A stretch of DNA of 64,000 nucleotides from Synergistaceae bacterium (GCA_017470485.1 JAFUYQ010000019.1:58891-122890), one strand, 5' to 3'. Shown: positions 52,722 to 61,411, numbered from the stretch's first letter. Numbers and translations are program-made. The notes: generated by a model not told the origin, from the sequence alone.

Positions 52722-53518
52722 TCCGCACTCTCCTGAACGTAAACTCCGAAGCCTGCCCCGTTCCTGAAACTGCTCTTCATTCCTCTGAGCATTCCGTCAT
52801 ACTCGCCGCCGCTGATTACGCACCTTCCGAAACCCTCAATATAACCTTTCAAGACGATACCGCTGTAATAATTCACGTTCATCAATGCTGAATAATCCTC
52901 CCTGATTTTATTGTCTCCGCCGGAAGCCTTTATTATTCTTCCAAGTCTCTCAGATTTTCTTGAACCCTTCAGAATTTCAACCGTTTCATTCGGGGCTTCA
53001 AGCTCCTCAAGACCGTGATAGTCCCTTCTCATCATGCACCTGAGTATAGCATGACGCCTGGCAGTGCTTACGCCGTCAAGAGTTCGGAGGAATAACTGAG
53101 CGTCTGCCGTGTCCAATAGAAAATCTCTTCCGTCTGAAATAATCTCAAGCGTCTTCAAAGCCAGCCTTACCAGAAGGATTAAATCATCGTCTGACAAATC
53201 GCCCAGAAATTCAACGCCGGTCTGATTGATTTCAGTGAAGGACGATGAATTTTCATCAGGTCTGTAAACTTTCTCATCATAGAAAAATTTTCCTGCAATC
53301 CCTCTCTTAATGACCGAGAGTGTAACATCGGGTCTCAGAGCCATTAACTTGCCGTTCAAATCTGTGAAAGAGAGAATGGAATTTGATGTCAGAAAATCTT
53401 TTTTGTCAGCGTAGAAGTCATAGTCTTCAAATGGTTTAACCCTGCAGAAAGACAGGCCGGATTTCTCATAGAACGAACGTAATTTGAGCGATAAAAATTC
53501 AGAATTAGACATGAACAT
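52718..53518 (-). CDS. hisZ: ATP phosphoribosyltransferase regulatory subunit HisZ
   Basis: A 266-residue HisRS-like protein without tRNA-binding domain. Class II synthetase-like motifs are FTDLNGKLMALRPDVTLSVI (motif 2 region) and CVISGGEYDGMLRG near the end (motif 3 region). It is shorter than typical HisZ (about 320-390), mostly through a reduced middle. It forms the octameric enzyme with HisG and supplies histidine feedback. It is the first gene of the long minus-strand run; the other his genes are elsewhere. Confidence 0.87.
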   Translation of the reverse strand: MFMSNSEFLSLKLRSFYEKSGLSFCRVKPFEDYDFYADKKDFLTSNSILSFTDLNGKLMALRPDVTLSVIKRGIAGKFFYDEKVYRPDENSSSFTEINQTGVEFLGDLSDDDLILLVRLALKTLEIISDGRDFLLDTADAQLFLRTLDGVSTARRHAILRCMMRRDYHGLEELEAPNETVEILKGSRKSERLGRIIKASGGDNKIREDYSALMNVNYYSGIVLKGYIEGFGRCVISGGEYDGMLRGMKSSFRNGAGFGVYVQESAE

Positions 53519-53589
53519 GAAAAATATTCACTTCCTTTACGGGTAAGACATGATAACACAAACTAACATGCTATAATTGCTGAAAAATA

Positions 53590-53615
53590 ACGTAGTTTAA
53601 TCACGTAGTTTAATT
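53590..53615. repeat. Two tandem 13-base direct repeats
   Basis: ACGTAGTTTAATC (53590-53602) is followed directly by ACGTAGTTTAATT (53603-53615) in the divergent region between hisZ and the phosphatase gene. A TATAAT lies upstream at about 53572. The repeat could be a binding site or a simple duplication; function unknown. Confidence 0.6.
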
Positions 53616-53630
53616 CAATCCATAGAACGA

Positions 53631-54257
53631 GTGAAAGAGATGCGGATACTATTAACAAGGCACGGATTAACTGACTGGAACAAAGATCATATTTTTCAGG
53701 GCAGCACGGATAGAGATTTATCACCTGAAGGTCTGGCGCAGGCCGTTAAACTTTCAATGAGGGTAATGAGCTGGGGTGCTGAAGCAGTTTACACAAGCCC
53801 ATTGAAAAGAGCTTTCGTTACAGCTCAGGAGATTGCAGGCAGTCAGGGCTTAACTCCAATCATTCTTCCTGAACTTGAAGAAATACATTTCGGGGACTGG
53901 GAAGGTAAATCAATACCGCAACTAAAAGCTGAAAAACCTGATGAGTTTTTGAGATGGGAGGAAGACCCGTTTTTTAATTGTCCGCCTAACGCCGAGCAGT
54001 GGCCTGAATTAGTGATTAGGCTTGAGGTCGCTATACAGACTATAACATCAGGCAGCTATGAGCGCGTAATAGCCGTAACTCATGGGGGAATAATCAGAGC
54101 CATGCTTTCAATAATGCTTGACTTAACGCCCAGTTCAGTCTGGAGAATGGAGATCTCTAACTGCTCATTAACCTGCGTTGACTGCGATGAATGGGGACGC
54201 TTCAGGCTGGTCTTCCTGAATGATGCCTCGCACATAAAGGACTGGGAAAGCGAATGA
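53631..54257 (+). CDS. Histidine phosphatase family protein
   Basis: A 208-residue protein of the phosphoglycerate mutase-like branch. The catalytic RHG motif is LLTRHGLTDWN (His about residue 10), followed by STDRDLSPEGLAQA, SPLKRAFVTAQ, EEIHFGDWEGK and the second His in AVTHGGIIRAML. It could be a cobalamin-pathway CobC-like phosphatase or a general sugar phosphatase; no cobalamin genes are near. ATGA overlap with the sigma factor gene downstream suggests co-translation. Confidence 0.85.
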   Translation: MKEMRILLTRHGLTDWNKDHIFQGSTDRDLSPEGLAQAVKLSMRVMSWGAEAVYTSPLKRAFVTAQEIAGSQGLTPIILPELEEIHFGDWEGKSIPQLKAEKPDEFLRWEEDPFFNCPPNAEQWPELVIRLEVAIQTITSGSYERVIAVTHGGIIRAMLSIMLDLTPSSVWRMEISNCSLTCVDCDEWGRFRLVFLNDASHIKDWESE

Positions 54258-54814
54258 GCATTGACGCTGAACATGAGCGGGAACTCTGGCGGCTTTGCTC
54301 TGAAGGGGATATGGACGCGAGGAATGAGCTTATAGTGTCTTACCGCCCGTTAGTGTTCTGGATTGCCGGCAAAATTCATGTTAATGACAGCGAACTTAAA
54401 GAGGACATGATACAGGAGGGAATGCTTGCATTAATCCACGCTGTCGATAAATTTGAGCCGGAAAGAGAGTATAAATTTTCAACGTATGCTTACCATAAAA
54501 TTCACGGTCAAATCATAAATCTTCTTGAACGTTCGGAGAAAAAAGCTCCTGTTCCTGTGCCTGATGAATATCTTACGGCTGACTATGATTATCATGAAGA
54601 CTATGACGGCGACGAATGGCTTGACGCTTCAAACGCTGTCTCCAAACTCAAAGGGAAAGAAGCTGAAATCGTATCGGCATTGTTTTTCGAGGGCAAGAAG
54701 CCGAAGGACATAGCCGAAGAAAAGAAGCTGGATTTGAGTCATGTTTACAGGCTGAGGCGCACAGCGATAGCAAAAATGCGTATGTGGTTAGGAATAGAGG
54801 GTGCAATTTCATGA
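54254..54814 (+). CDS. Small sigma-70 family RNA polymerase sigma factor
   Basis: A 186-residue sigma factor with region 2 (LIVSYRPLVFWIAGKI, EDMIQEGMLALIHAVDKFEP, YKFSTYAYHKIHGQI, about residues 26-95) and region 4 (LKGKEAEIVSALFFEGKKPK, DLSHVYRLRRTAIAKM, about 135-182). Regions 1 and 3 are missing, as in ECF-like or sporulation-type small sigma factors. The gene overlaps the phosphatase by four bases and the next membrane protein by four bases (ATGATG at 54811), a coupling typical of sigma/anti-sigma pairs. bamA follows the pair directly, so an envelope regulon is likely by inference. Confidence 0.82.
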   Translation: MSIDAEHERELWRLCSEGDMDARNELIVSYRPLVFWIAGKIHVNDSELKEDMIQEGMLALIHAVDKFEPEREYKFSTYAYHKIHGQIINLLERSEKKAPVPVPDEYLTADYDYHEDYDGDEWLDASNAVSKLKGKEAEIVSALFFEGKKPKDIAEEKKLDLSHVYRLRRTAIAKMRMWLGIEGAIS

Positions 54815-55359
54815 TGACTGCTGAGAAACGTGCTGACGCAATAATCAAATGGCTTGAGAGACTGAAGAAGTCATACAGTTCGGGAGCGATTGAGAGCGCA
54901 TTCCTTGACGCTGAATGTGCAAGGGCTGAGATTGAGGATTTGAGGGTGAATATATTTTCGGGAATGAAGGCGAAGGGTAACGCTTCAAGGCTTTCGGGAT
55001 TTCTTGTAATTCCGCGTATAATTCTGATGTCAATCGTCATTGTTATGGTGATGGTTTCGCCTTTATCGCGCGAAGTGAAAGCTGCAATTCCCAATGTAAT
55101 CCCCGAACCTCAGGCAGTTATTTCGGAAAAGCCTCAGAAATCTCAGACTGCCTCAGTCAGGGAAAAGCCGAAGCCTAAAAAAACTTCGAGAGCCTCCAGA
55201 AAAACTTCAGCTCCTCCGGCAAAAACAGCAGCAGTAAATCCTAAGCCGGAGCCGAAGCACGAGCCTTCAAAGACAGTGGCTTATGACAGGCTGAACGCAT
55301 TAATAGCAACAGGACAAAGAGCCTTAAAAGGCAATGTAACAGTGATCAAGCGGAAGTGA
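54811..55359 (+). CDS. Bitopic membrane protein, possible anti-sigma factor
   Basis: About 182 residues from ATG 54811 (GAGGG upstream; an upstream in-frame start at 54784 is less likely). An N-terminal cytoplasmic helical region of about 65 residues (MMTAEKRADAIIKWLERLKK, AECARAEIEDL) is followed by one membrane helix (IPRIILMSIVIVMVMVSPL, about 70-90). A Lys/Pro-rich, probably extended periplasmic part follows (KPKPKKTSRASRKTS, PKPEPKHEP). I recognise no family. Its topology and its overlap with the sigma gene make a membrane-bound anti-sigma role plausible but unproven. Confidence 0.6.
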   Translation: MMTAEKRADAIIKWLERLKKSYSSGAIESAFLDAECARAEIEDLRVNIFSGMKAKGNASRLSGFLVIPRIILMSIVIVMVMVSPLSREVKAAIPNVIPEPQAVISEKPQKSQTASVREKPKPKKTSRASRKTSAPPAKTAAVNPKPEPKHEPSKTVAYDRLNALIATGQRALKGNVTVIKRK

Positions 55360-55369
55360 GGAGTTTCAA

Positions 55370-57094
55370 ATGAAAAAGTTAATGTTAATACCGGCCTTAG
55401 TGCTGATGTTGTTCGGGGTTTCGTTCGGAGCTGAGACACAGCAGGTTACATCGGTGAACGTCTCAGGCAATTCGGAAATCGCAACTGAGTATATCCTTAA
55501 CGTTGTCGATACAAAGCCGGGAAAGGCACTCAGCAGGGATATGATATTGTCTGACATAGAGGCAATATACAATCAGGGGTATTTTTCGTTTGTCGATGCG
55601 AATTTCGATAATGAGGGCGGCGGAGTTTCCGTAACCTTCACCGTTCAGGAGAACCCTAAAATCGAGAGCATAACTTTCACGGGCAACACTCTTTACACGA
55701 CAGAGCAGTTGATGAAGGAAGTATTTTCGCAGGAAGGCACAGTGTTCAACCGCCAGTTCTTCAGGAACGATTTAGACCGCATTCAGGAGAAGTACCACAG
55801 GGACGGTTATGTAATGGTTCGTGTCTCGGACGTTCAGATACAGGGCGGCAATATCTACGTAACGATACTTGAGCCGAAAGTCAAAGACGTTCTAATACAG
55901 GGCAATACTAAAACAAAAACTTATGTAATCCAGCGCGAAATCAAGCTCAAAGAGGGCGACATCTTCAACGTAACAAAATTCCGTCATCACTTGGGAAAAC
56001 TTCAGGGCTTGGGATACTTTGAGGACGTAAACGTCGCGTTCGACACACCGGAGGGAAATGACAGCGAAGTCGATGTAATTCTGACCGTTAAGGAGAAGCG
56101 TACCGCCTCCGTCGGCCTTAACTTGGGCTACGGGACGGAGAGCGGAGTTTCAGGAGGATTGACCTACAGCGACAGCAACATGTTCGGAAGGGGAATGCAC
56201 TTTGAAATCGGCTTCAACGAGGGAACTGAGGCAACTTACTGGACGACATTCGCGAGCCCGTACATGGACGCAGAGACGTTCGCGTGGCGTGTTGGAGCGA
56301 GATACAGGCGTTACGACGACCGTTACTATTACAGGAGAGGCCGGAGACAATTCAATTTCGATGAGAAGACGTTCAGCATTTTCGCAGGAATTGGACGCAA
56401 ATTCAGTAACGAGGATTGGAGCTGGTTCCTGACGTTGAGGCGCGAGGACGCTACATATTCAAACGTCAGAAAGGCTATACCGGGCTACTATGATGATTTG
56501 ACGGCATGGGACGGAGTTAATCAGACCGTCGAACTACAGCTGATGTGGGACAGGAGAGACGAATACGCGCCGTACCCCAAAGGCTTTGTGTGGGACGTGA
56601 ATTTGGAGCAGGCGGTTCAGTTTTTGGGAGGGGATTACGATTACCTGAAATATTGGACGCAGGCGAGATTATATGTTTCGATGAACAAATTTCTTGAGGG
56701 TTTCGCTGACATAGGCGGAACATGGAGCGATGAGAACCCTATGCTTTTCGCCGCCCGTCTCCGTATAGGCTCATCGACAAAGGACGAATTACCATCATTC
56801 GCGAGGTATTCGCTCGGCGGAATGAACTCGTTAAGGGGCTATGACTCGCGCTCGTTCGAGGGCAGTAACTTCTATCTCGGAAACTTCGAGCTGAGAGTGC
56901 CTGTTGCCTCAGCGGTAACGGTCGTAGGGTTCTATGACATCGGAAACGCTGACGAAACTATGGACTGGAGCAATTATCATGACGACTACGGACTTGGCCT
57001 AAGAGTGAAGACCCCGTTCGGAAATCTCAGGGTAGATTACGCGAAAGGCGAGACGGAAAACAGGACATACTTTGGATTTGGGGAAATGTTTTAG
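55370..57094 (+). CDS. bamA: Outer-membrane protein assembly factor BamA (Omp85)
   Basis: A 574-residue Omp85 protein: signal peptide (about 1-20), three POTRA domains (about 24-95, 97-165, 170-245; for example VTSVNVSGNSEIATEYILN, IESITFTGNTLYTTEQLMKE, VKDVLIQGNTKTKTYVIQRE) and a C-terminal 16-strand barrel. The barrel ends with LRVDYAKGETENRTYFGFGE followed by MF; the terminal Phe is the usual barrel signal. Typical BamA has five POTRA domains; three are often seen in Synergistota- and Thermotogae-type proteins, so TamA is also conceivable. The neighbourhood (lpx genes) favours BamA. It inserts beta-barrel proteins into the outer membrane. The final codon abuts the CRISPR-like repeats. Confidence 0.88.
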   Translation: MKKLMLIPALVLMLFGVSFGAETQQVTSVNVSGNSEIATEYILNVVDTKPGKALSRDMILSDIEAIYNQGYFSFVDANFDNEGGGVSVTFTVQENPKIESITFTGNTLYTTEQLMKEVFSQEGTVFNRQFFRNDLDRIQEKYHRDGYVMVRVSDVQIQGGNIYVTILEPKVKDVLIQGNTKTKTYVIQREIKLKEGDIFNVTKFRHHLGKLQGLGYFEDVNVAFDTPEGNDSEVDVILTVKEKRTASVGLNLGYGTESGVSGGLTYSDSNMFGRGMHFEIGFNEGTEATYWTTFASPYMDAETFAWRVGARYRRYDDRYYYRRGRRQFNFDEKTFSIFAGIGRKFSNEDWSWFLTLRREDATYSNVRKAIPGYYDDLTAWDGVNQTVELQLMWDRRDEYAPYPKGFVWDVNLEQAVQFLGGDYDYLKYWTQARLYVSMNKFLEGFADIGGTWSDENPMLFAARLRIGSSTKDELPSFARYSLGGMNSLRGYDSRSFEGSNFYLGNFELRVPVASAVTVVGFYDIGNADETMDWSNYHDDYGLGLRVKTPFGNLRVDYAKGETENRTYFGFGEMF

Positions 57095-57176
57095 TCGCAG
57101 GAGTGAAGATATGCTCTTGCGTGGATTGAAATGGAAGTGTCGCAGGAGTGAAGAATGCTCTTGCGTGGATTGAAAC
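57094..57176 (+). repeat. Pair of CRISPR-like direct repeats with a 6-base gap
   Basis: Two copies (57094-57132, 57139-57176) differ by one inserted T and the last base. Each begins GTCGC and ends GCGTGGATTGAAA plus T or C, the ends typical of type I-C and related CRISPR repeats. Between them lies a 10-base-pair hairpin (CGCAGGAGTG with TGCTCTTGCG, loop AAGAA). The gap GGAAGT is far too short for a spacer and no cas gene is in the window, so this is a remnant, a collapsed array, or a duplicated gene start that happens to look similar. Each copy also contains AGGAG and, 6 or 7 bases later, ATG. Copy 2 holds the apparent GTG start of the next gene. Confidence 0.6.
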
Positions 57177-58383
57177 TAGTGCAGTACTTATAGTATTGTT
57201 TTTGGCGCAGAATGCTGAAGCTCTGACCGTCTCAGGAGTTCCGAAATGGCTTGAGGCCGGAATACTGAGGAGCCTTGAGGCGGTCTGGAGCGAAATACCT
57301 GATGATATTTACACTGACAGGGAAGGAACGTTGAAGGTAGTTTCTGAAAGATTATTCACGGGCTACGAAATTGAAGTTAAAGCAGGCCGCTACAGCCCTG
57401 TAGTTTTATTTACTCCCAAAACAGCGGTAATAAAGCCGGAAGTCCGGTTAAATCTTCCTGAGCTTCGAGGAATGTCCCTCGAATGGTTCAGCAATGACGT
57501 TAAAGGAATGGACGTTGAAATTTCGCGGACGGCCTCAGAAGTTCCGCAGGAGGCTTTAACGTGGAGCGACGCCGAACTCAGGAAACAATTATCGGTGATA
57601 ATAGCCAAGAGGCTGCCGGGCTGGGATTTTACACAGCAGATTTATCTTTCGCCTGAAGCAACAGTGATAACTCTGTCATTCCGTCCGTCGGGCGACATGG
57701 TTTTGGCGGTTAAGCCTGAATTATATTCGCGGACGATCCCTGTGATGTTCCGTTCGGATTTAGAGGCTAAACTGCTCTCAGAACTTTCGGTGTTAATCGG
57801 AGTTCCTGTGAAGTGGGCAAGTCTTCACGCGAAGGACATCGAGAAAGAATCATCAGAACTTCTCGAAGACCGCCACACTGTCGAGAACATGCGCGCTAAT
57901 GTCTCAGTAAAATTCAGAGCCGGTAAAATCTCGGAATTAAACGCCGGTGTTGACAGCAACAGTTTAATGTTCAGCGTGTGGGTTTCAGCGTATGCAGGTC
58001 TTGACGGGCGTTATCCGGAGGCCGGAGCTTATTTCGGATACCGGCCTTCATGGAAGGTGAAGGGGAAATATAATTTTGCGCCTGAGATTTACACGGAACT
58101 GATATTTTCGCTTGACGACTTCGGACTGACGCACAGATTAGGCGGAAAGTTTGAACTCCTTGAAAACTTCTGGGCAGGAGCAGAATACCAGATGCCAGAC
58201 AGTGAATATTACATGAGATTCGAGTATGTCCCGAAGAAAATCAGACGGCCTTACGCCATGTGGCGGTGGAGTTTGAAATCGTATAATCATGAGGCCGAAA
58301 TCGGCTACAGAGTAGATGAACATATTGCAGTTGGATTATACTATGACGGAAAATTAGGATTAAGAGGGATGTGGAATTTTTGA
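57148..58383 (+). CDS. Exported envelope protein, probable outer-membrane beta-barrel, family unknown
   Basis: A 411-residue protein between bamA and lpxD, the place where a periplasmic chaperone of the OmpH/Skp kind often sits in related genomes. The N-terminus looks like a signal peptide ([15 protein letters not shown], cleavage at about residue 25). The rest is beta-rich; the second half (about 270-411) alternates short polar and aromatic strands ([40 protein letters not shown]) and ends in Phe, as outer-membrane barrels do. The only in-frame start is GTG 57148, lying inside the second repeat with its ribosome site overlapping. A single extra A at 57173-57175 would instead give ATG 57155 and the leader MLLRGLKTSAV. 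Confidence 0.65.
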   Translation: MKNALAWIETSAVLIVLFLAQNAEALTVSGVPKWLEAGILRSLEAVWSEIPDDIYTDREGTLKVVSERLFTGYEIEVKAGRYSPVVLFTPKTAVIKPEVRLNLPELRGMSLEWFSNDVKGMDVEISRTASEVPQEALTWSDAELRKQLSVIIAKRLPGWDFTQQIYLSPEATVITLSFRPSGDMVLAVKPELYSRTIPVMFRSDLEAKLLSELSVLIGVPVKWASLHAKDIEKESSELLEDRHTVENMRANVSVKFRAGKISELNAGVDSNSLMFSVWVSAYAGLDGRYPEAGAYFGYRPSWKVKGKYNFAPEIYTELIFSLDDFGLTHRLGGKFELLENFWAGAEYQMPDSEYYMRFEYVPKKIRRPYAMWRWSLKSYNHEAEIGYRVDEHIAVGLYYDGKLGLRGMWNF

Positions 58384-59336
58384 AGTTAAACGAATTAGCA
58401 TTAAAACTCGGATTGAAAGAAAGAGGCAATACCGGCCGCGAGATAGCCGGAGTCAGTTCGCCGGAATACCCTGTGTCAGAAAGAATTTGCGTAATCTGGG
58501 AACACAGTGCCGCACGAAAACTGCCGCTCGAAATTCCAATCATAGGCAAAGAAGAATATTTTGATGAGGGGAGAGACGGATTAATCTCCGAAAATCCCAG
58601 AGCTGTACTTCCTGAAGTCCTGAGAATATTTCAGCCTTCGGAACGCAAAAAAGGAATTGACCTCCGCGCTGTCGTAATTTGTGAAAAAGAAAATATATCG
58701 CCTGAAGCCTATATCGCTCCTAACGCCTACATCGGTGAAGGCTGCGAAATCGGTGAAGGTACTGTCATTGAGCCTAATGCGGTTCTTCTGAGGAACGTCA
58801 AAATCGGGCGGAACTGCCTTGTTCATTCGGGTGCTGTAATAGGTGCTGACGGTTTCGGATTTGAGCGGACGCCTGAAGGACTTGTGAAAATTCCCCAGAC
58901 CGGCGGAGTTTCAATCGGTGATGATGTCGAAATAGGAGCTTGCTCCACAATCGACAGGGGAACAATGAATGATACAGTAATCGGCTCAGGCACTAAAATC
59001 GACAATCAGGTTCAAATCGGCCATAACGTCAAAATCGGAAGGAACTGCATAATCTGTTCAATGTCAGGGATTGCCGGAAGCTCGGAACTCGGCGACAACG
59101 TTATAATGGCCGTTCAGGCCGGTGTCAGCGACCATGTGAAAGTCGGCAGCAACGTAGTAATCGCCGGACGTTCGGGAATTACCAGCGATATTCCAGATAA
59201 TTCGAGGGTATCAGGTTTCCCGGCCAGAAATCATAACGACGCAAAGAGAGCTTTAGTTCTTGCCGCTGACTTGCCGCTTCTGGTGAAGAGGCTGAAACTT
59301 CTCGAAAAGAAAGTTGACCTCCTGCAAAACTCATGA
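58380..59336 (+). CDS. lpxD: UDP-3-O-(3-hydroxyacyl)glucosamine N-acyltransferase LpxD
   Basis: About 318 residues from TTG 58380 (GAGGG 11 bases upstream; GTG 58371 is closer and less likely). A uridine-binding N-domain is followed by a left-handed parallel beta-helix of hexapeptide repeats (from about 100 to 260). [20 protein letters not shown] and the catalytic-type [20 protein letters not shown] are visible, then the coiled C-terminus. It adds the N-linked hydroxyacyl chain of lipid A. It overlaps the preceding stop and lpxC by four bases. Confidence 0.92.
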   Translation: MKLNELALKLGLKERGNTGREIAGVSSPEYPVSERICVIWEHSAARKLPLEIPIIGKEEYFDEGRDGLISENPRAVLPEVLRIFQPSERKKGIDLRAVVICEKENISPEAYIAPNAYIGEGCEIGEGTVIEPNAVLLRNVKIGRNCLVHSGAVIGADGFGFERTPEGLVKIPQTGGVSIGDDVEIGACSTIDRGTMNDTVIGSGTKIDNQVQIGHNVKIGRNCIICSMSGIAGSSELGDNVIMAVQAGVSDHVKVGSNVVIAGRSGITSDIPDNSRVSGFPARNHNDAKRALVLAADLPLLVKRLKLLEKKVDLLQNS

Positions 59337-60130
59337 GATTAACGGGGAAAATAATATTGGGAGGTTTGGGGCTTCATTCGGGAAGGGAATGCACCGTAAC
59401 TCTTGAGCCTGTGAACTCGCCTGAAGTCCTCATGAGGTCTGGGGATAACGAACTGCCCTTGAGGCTTCTCAGGACTAACGGGACTAATCGCGGTTCGGAT
59501 TACATTTTCCCTGACGGTGAAACAGTAAGAACCTGCGAGCATGTTTTTTCGGCACTGACTGGACTTGAGATATTCTCAGGCGTTCGGGTAACTGTTGAGG
59601 GCGGTGAAATGCCTGCGCTTGACGGCTGTTCCGAAACTCTATGCGCCCAGCTGCTCGCTAATTCCGAACCAAGTGAAGCCCCTGAACCTCTTGAGGTCAA
59701 AACGCCCTTAATCGTCTCGAATGATGACAGCACGAGATTTATTGCGGTTTTTCCCTGCGGTGAACTTCGTATCACTTACACCGTTGAATATGAAAAAGTC
59801 GGAGCGCAGATAATGGATTACGTTCAAAGCCCTGAAAATTACATCAATGAAATCTCAAGAGCAAGAACGTTCGCAATGAAAAGGGATATTGAATACCTGC
59901 GTTCTCACGGAATGGCCTTAGGCGGTTCGCTCGACAACGCGATTTTAATCGGCGATGAAATCGAAGCTAAAGGCGGTCTCCGCTGGGGAAATGAATTTGT
60001 GCGTCATAAAGTTCTTGACATAATGGGCGATTTGTCTTCACTGGGAAGACCTTTGAAAGGCCATGTAATAGCAGTGAGGGCCGGCCATGAATTACACCTG
60101 AAACTCACTGAAAAACTGAAGGGAGATTGA
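59333..60130 (+). CDS. lpxC: UDP-3-O-acyl-N-acetylglucosamine deacetylase LpxC
   Basis: A 265-residue zinc deacetylase, the committed step of lipid A synthesis. Zinc and catalytic residues are present: CEHVFSAL (Glu-His), [12 protein letters not shown] (His and Asp) and [11 protein letters not shown] (catalytic His). It is about 40 residues shorter than E. coli LpxC, mainly at the C-terminus, where E. coli carries its FtsH degradation tail. Whether FtsH (22217) controls it here is therefore open. It overlaps lpxD and fabZ. Confidence 0.93.
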   Translation: MRLTGKIILGGLGLHSGRECTVTLEPVNSPEVLMRSGDNELPLRLLRTNGTNRGSDYIFPDGETVRTCEHVFSALTGLEIFSGVRVTVEGGEMPALDGCSETLCAQLLANSEPSEAPEPLEVKTPLIVSNDDSTRFIAVFPCGELRITYTVEYEKVGAQIMDYVQSPENYINEISRARTFAMKRDIEYLRSHGMALGGSLDNAILIGDEIEAKGGLRWGNEFVRHKVLDIMGDLSSLGRPLKGHVIAVRAGHELHLKLTEKLKGD

Positions 60131-60138
60131 ATTACAAA

Positions 60139-60618
60139 ATGCCGGAAATTGACATATTCGGAATAATGAAGACGCTGAAGCACCGTTACCCTTTCTTAAT
60201 GGTGGACAGGATAACAGAATATGACGACATGCACGTGAAGGGCTACAAGAACGTAACGTTCAACGAGCCTTACTTTCAGGGGCATTTCCCCAACGACCCG
60301 ACTATGCCGGGAGTATTGATAGTTGAGAGCATGGGACAGGTAGCGAGCGTGCTTCTTGGGATAAAACTGGGAATGGAGCAGGGCAACAAAATCGCGTTCC
60401 TCACAGGAATGGACAAGGTTCGCTTCAGAAAGCCCGTAAGACCCGGCGACTGCCTCGTTACTGAAGCAGAGCTGACGAACGTCCGCAGCAATTCGGCAAA
60501 GGCTAAGGCTAAAGCATACGTTGACGGTGAAGTAGTTGCTGAAGCCGAGTTCCTAACGATAATCGCAGACACCCTCAGCAAAGATAAAGAACAGGATAAT
60601 ACAGGGGGTGTGAAATGA
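60139..60618 (+). CDS. fabZ: 3-hydroxyacyl-ACP dehydratase FabZ
   Basis: About 159 residues from ATG 60139; TTG 60127 in the same frame overlaps the lpxC stop and would add four residues. Catalytic features: LKHRYPFLMVDRI (His) and QGHFPNDPTMPGVLIVESMG (Glu). It dehydrates hydroxyacyl-ACP, competing with LpxA and LpxD for the shared hydroxyacyl-ACP pool, which explains clustering with lpx genes. The lpxA start overlaps its stop. Confidence 0.93.
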   Translation: MPEIDIFGIMKTLKHRYPFLMVDRITEYDDMHVKGYKNVTFNEPYFQGHFPNDPTMPGVLIVESMGQVASVLLGIKLGMEQGNKIAFLTGMDKVRFRKPVRPGDCLVTEAELTNVRSNSAKAKAKAYVDGEVVAEAEFLTIIADTLSKDKEQDNTGGVK

Positions 60619-61403
60619 CCGTCAGAATACACCCTTCGGCAGTAGTTTCTCCAAAGGCTGAACTGGGCGATGATGTAAAGATAGGGCCGTTCTGCCTGAT
60701 TTCCGATGATGTCGTAATCGGTTCGGGAACTGAACTTACCTCCCATGTTACCGTTCATGACCACGTCAGAATCGGCAGTAACTGCAAAATCTGCGAGTTC
60801 ACCGCTATCGGAGGAGAACCTCAGGATCACGGCTTCAAGGGCGAAATATCTTACGTCAAAATCGGCAATAACAACTTAATCCGCGAGAACGTTACCATTA
60901 ACCGCGCTACAGGCGAGGGAAATTCAACAATAGTCGGTGATGACTGCTTCATCATGGACGCTGTTCACTTCGCTCATAACGTTCATGTCGGCGACTGCGT
61001 AACCGTCGCGAATAAAGTCGGCCTTTCGGGATTCGTTCAGGTCGGCAGCCATACAGTCTTCGGAGGAATGGCCGGTGTTCATCAGTTCGTTAGAATCGGC
61101 GATTACTGCATGATTGGAGGCCTCTACAGAGTGTCAAAGGACGTTCCCCATTATACACTAGCTTCAAGAGATCCGTTGAGATTAACGGGGCTTAACAAAA
61201 TCGGACTTGAACGCGGCGGATTTTCACCTGAGACGATAAGAGAAATCTACAGGTTTTACAGAAGGCTTTACGCTAAGGACAGAAGATTTACTGAGGCATT
61301 GAACGAGGCTGTATCAAAGAAAAATGAATTTATCCCCGAAATTCAGAAGATAATAGAGTTTTACGAAGGCTCAAAAAGAGGGGTAACATTCTGGGGCATT
61401 TAG
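60615..61403 (+). CDS. lpxA: UDP-N-acetylglucosamine O-acyltransferase LpxA
   Basis: A 262-residue left-handed beta-helix acyltransferase catalysing the first step of lipid A synthesis. Hexapeptide repeats run from about 10 to 190; MDAVHFAHNVHVGDCVTVAN contains the catalytic His. The characteristic VHQFVRIGDYCMIGG and the helical C-terminus with REIYRFYRRLYAKDR are present. It ends the lpxD-lpxC-fabZ-lpxA run; lpxI or lpxH and lpxB are not in the window. Confidence 0.94.
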   Translation: MTVRIHPSAVVSPKAELGDDVKIGPFCLISDDVVIGSGTELTSHVTVHDHVRIGSNCKICEFTAIGGEPQDHGFKGEISYVKIGNNNLIRENVTINRATGEGNSTIVGDDCFIMDAVHFAHNVHVGDCVTVANKVGLSGFVQVGSHTVFGGMAGVHQFVRIGDYCMIGGLYRVSKDVPHYTLASRDPLRLTGLNKIGLERGGFSPETIREIYRFYRRLYAKDRRFTEALNEAVSKKNEFIPEIQKIIEFYEGSKRGVTFWGI

Positions 61404-61405
61404 GG

Positions 61406-61411
61406 TATAAT
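61406..61411 (+). promoter_or_regulatory. Candidate -10 element for phosphoglucomutase gene
   Basis: TATAAT lies three bases after the lpxA stop and 44 bases before the phosphoglucomutase start. I see no good -35, because the upstream bases are coding. Confidence 0.35.

Noticed and set aside
53519..53630. A histidine leader peptide or T-box upstream of hisZ
   Set aside because: The 112-base gap has no run of His codons, no T-box sequence and no terminator-like stem on the minus strand.
57094..57176. A functional CRISPR array
   Set aside because: Only two repeats with a six-base gap, no spacers of 30 bases or more, and no cas genes in 64 kb. Kept only as a repeat remnant.
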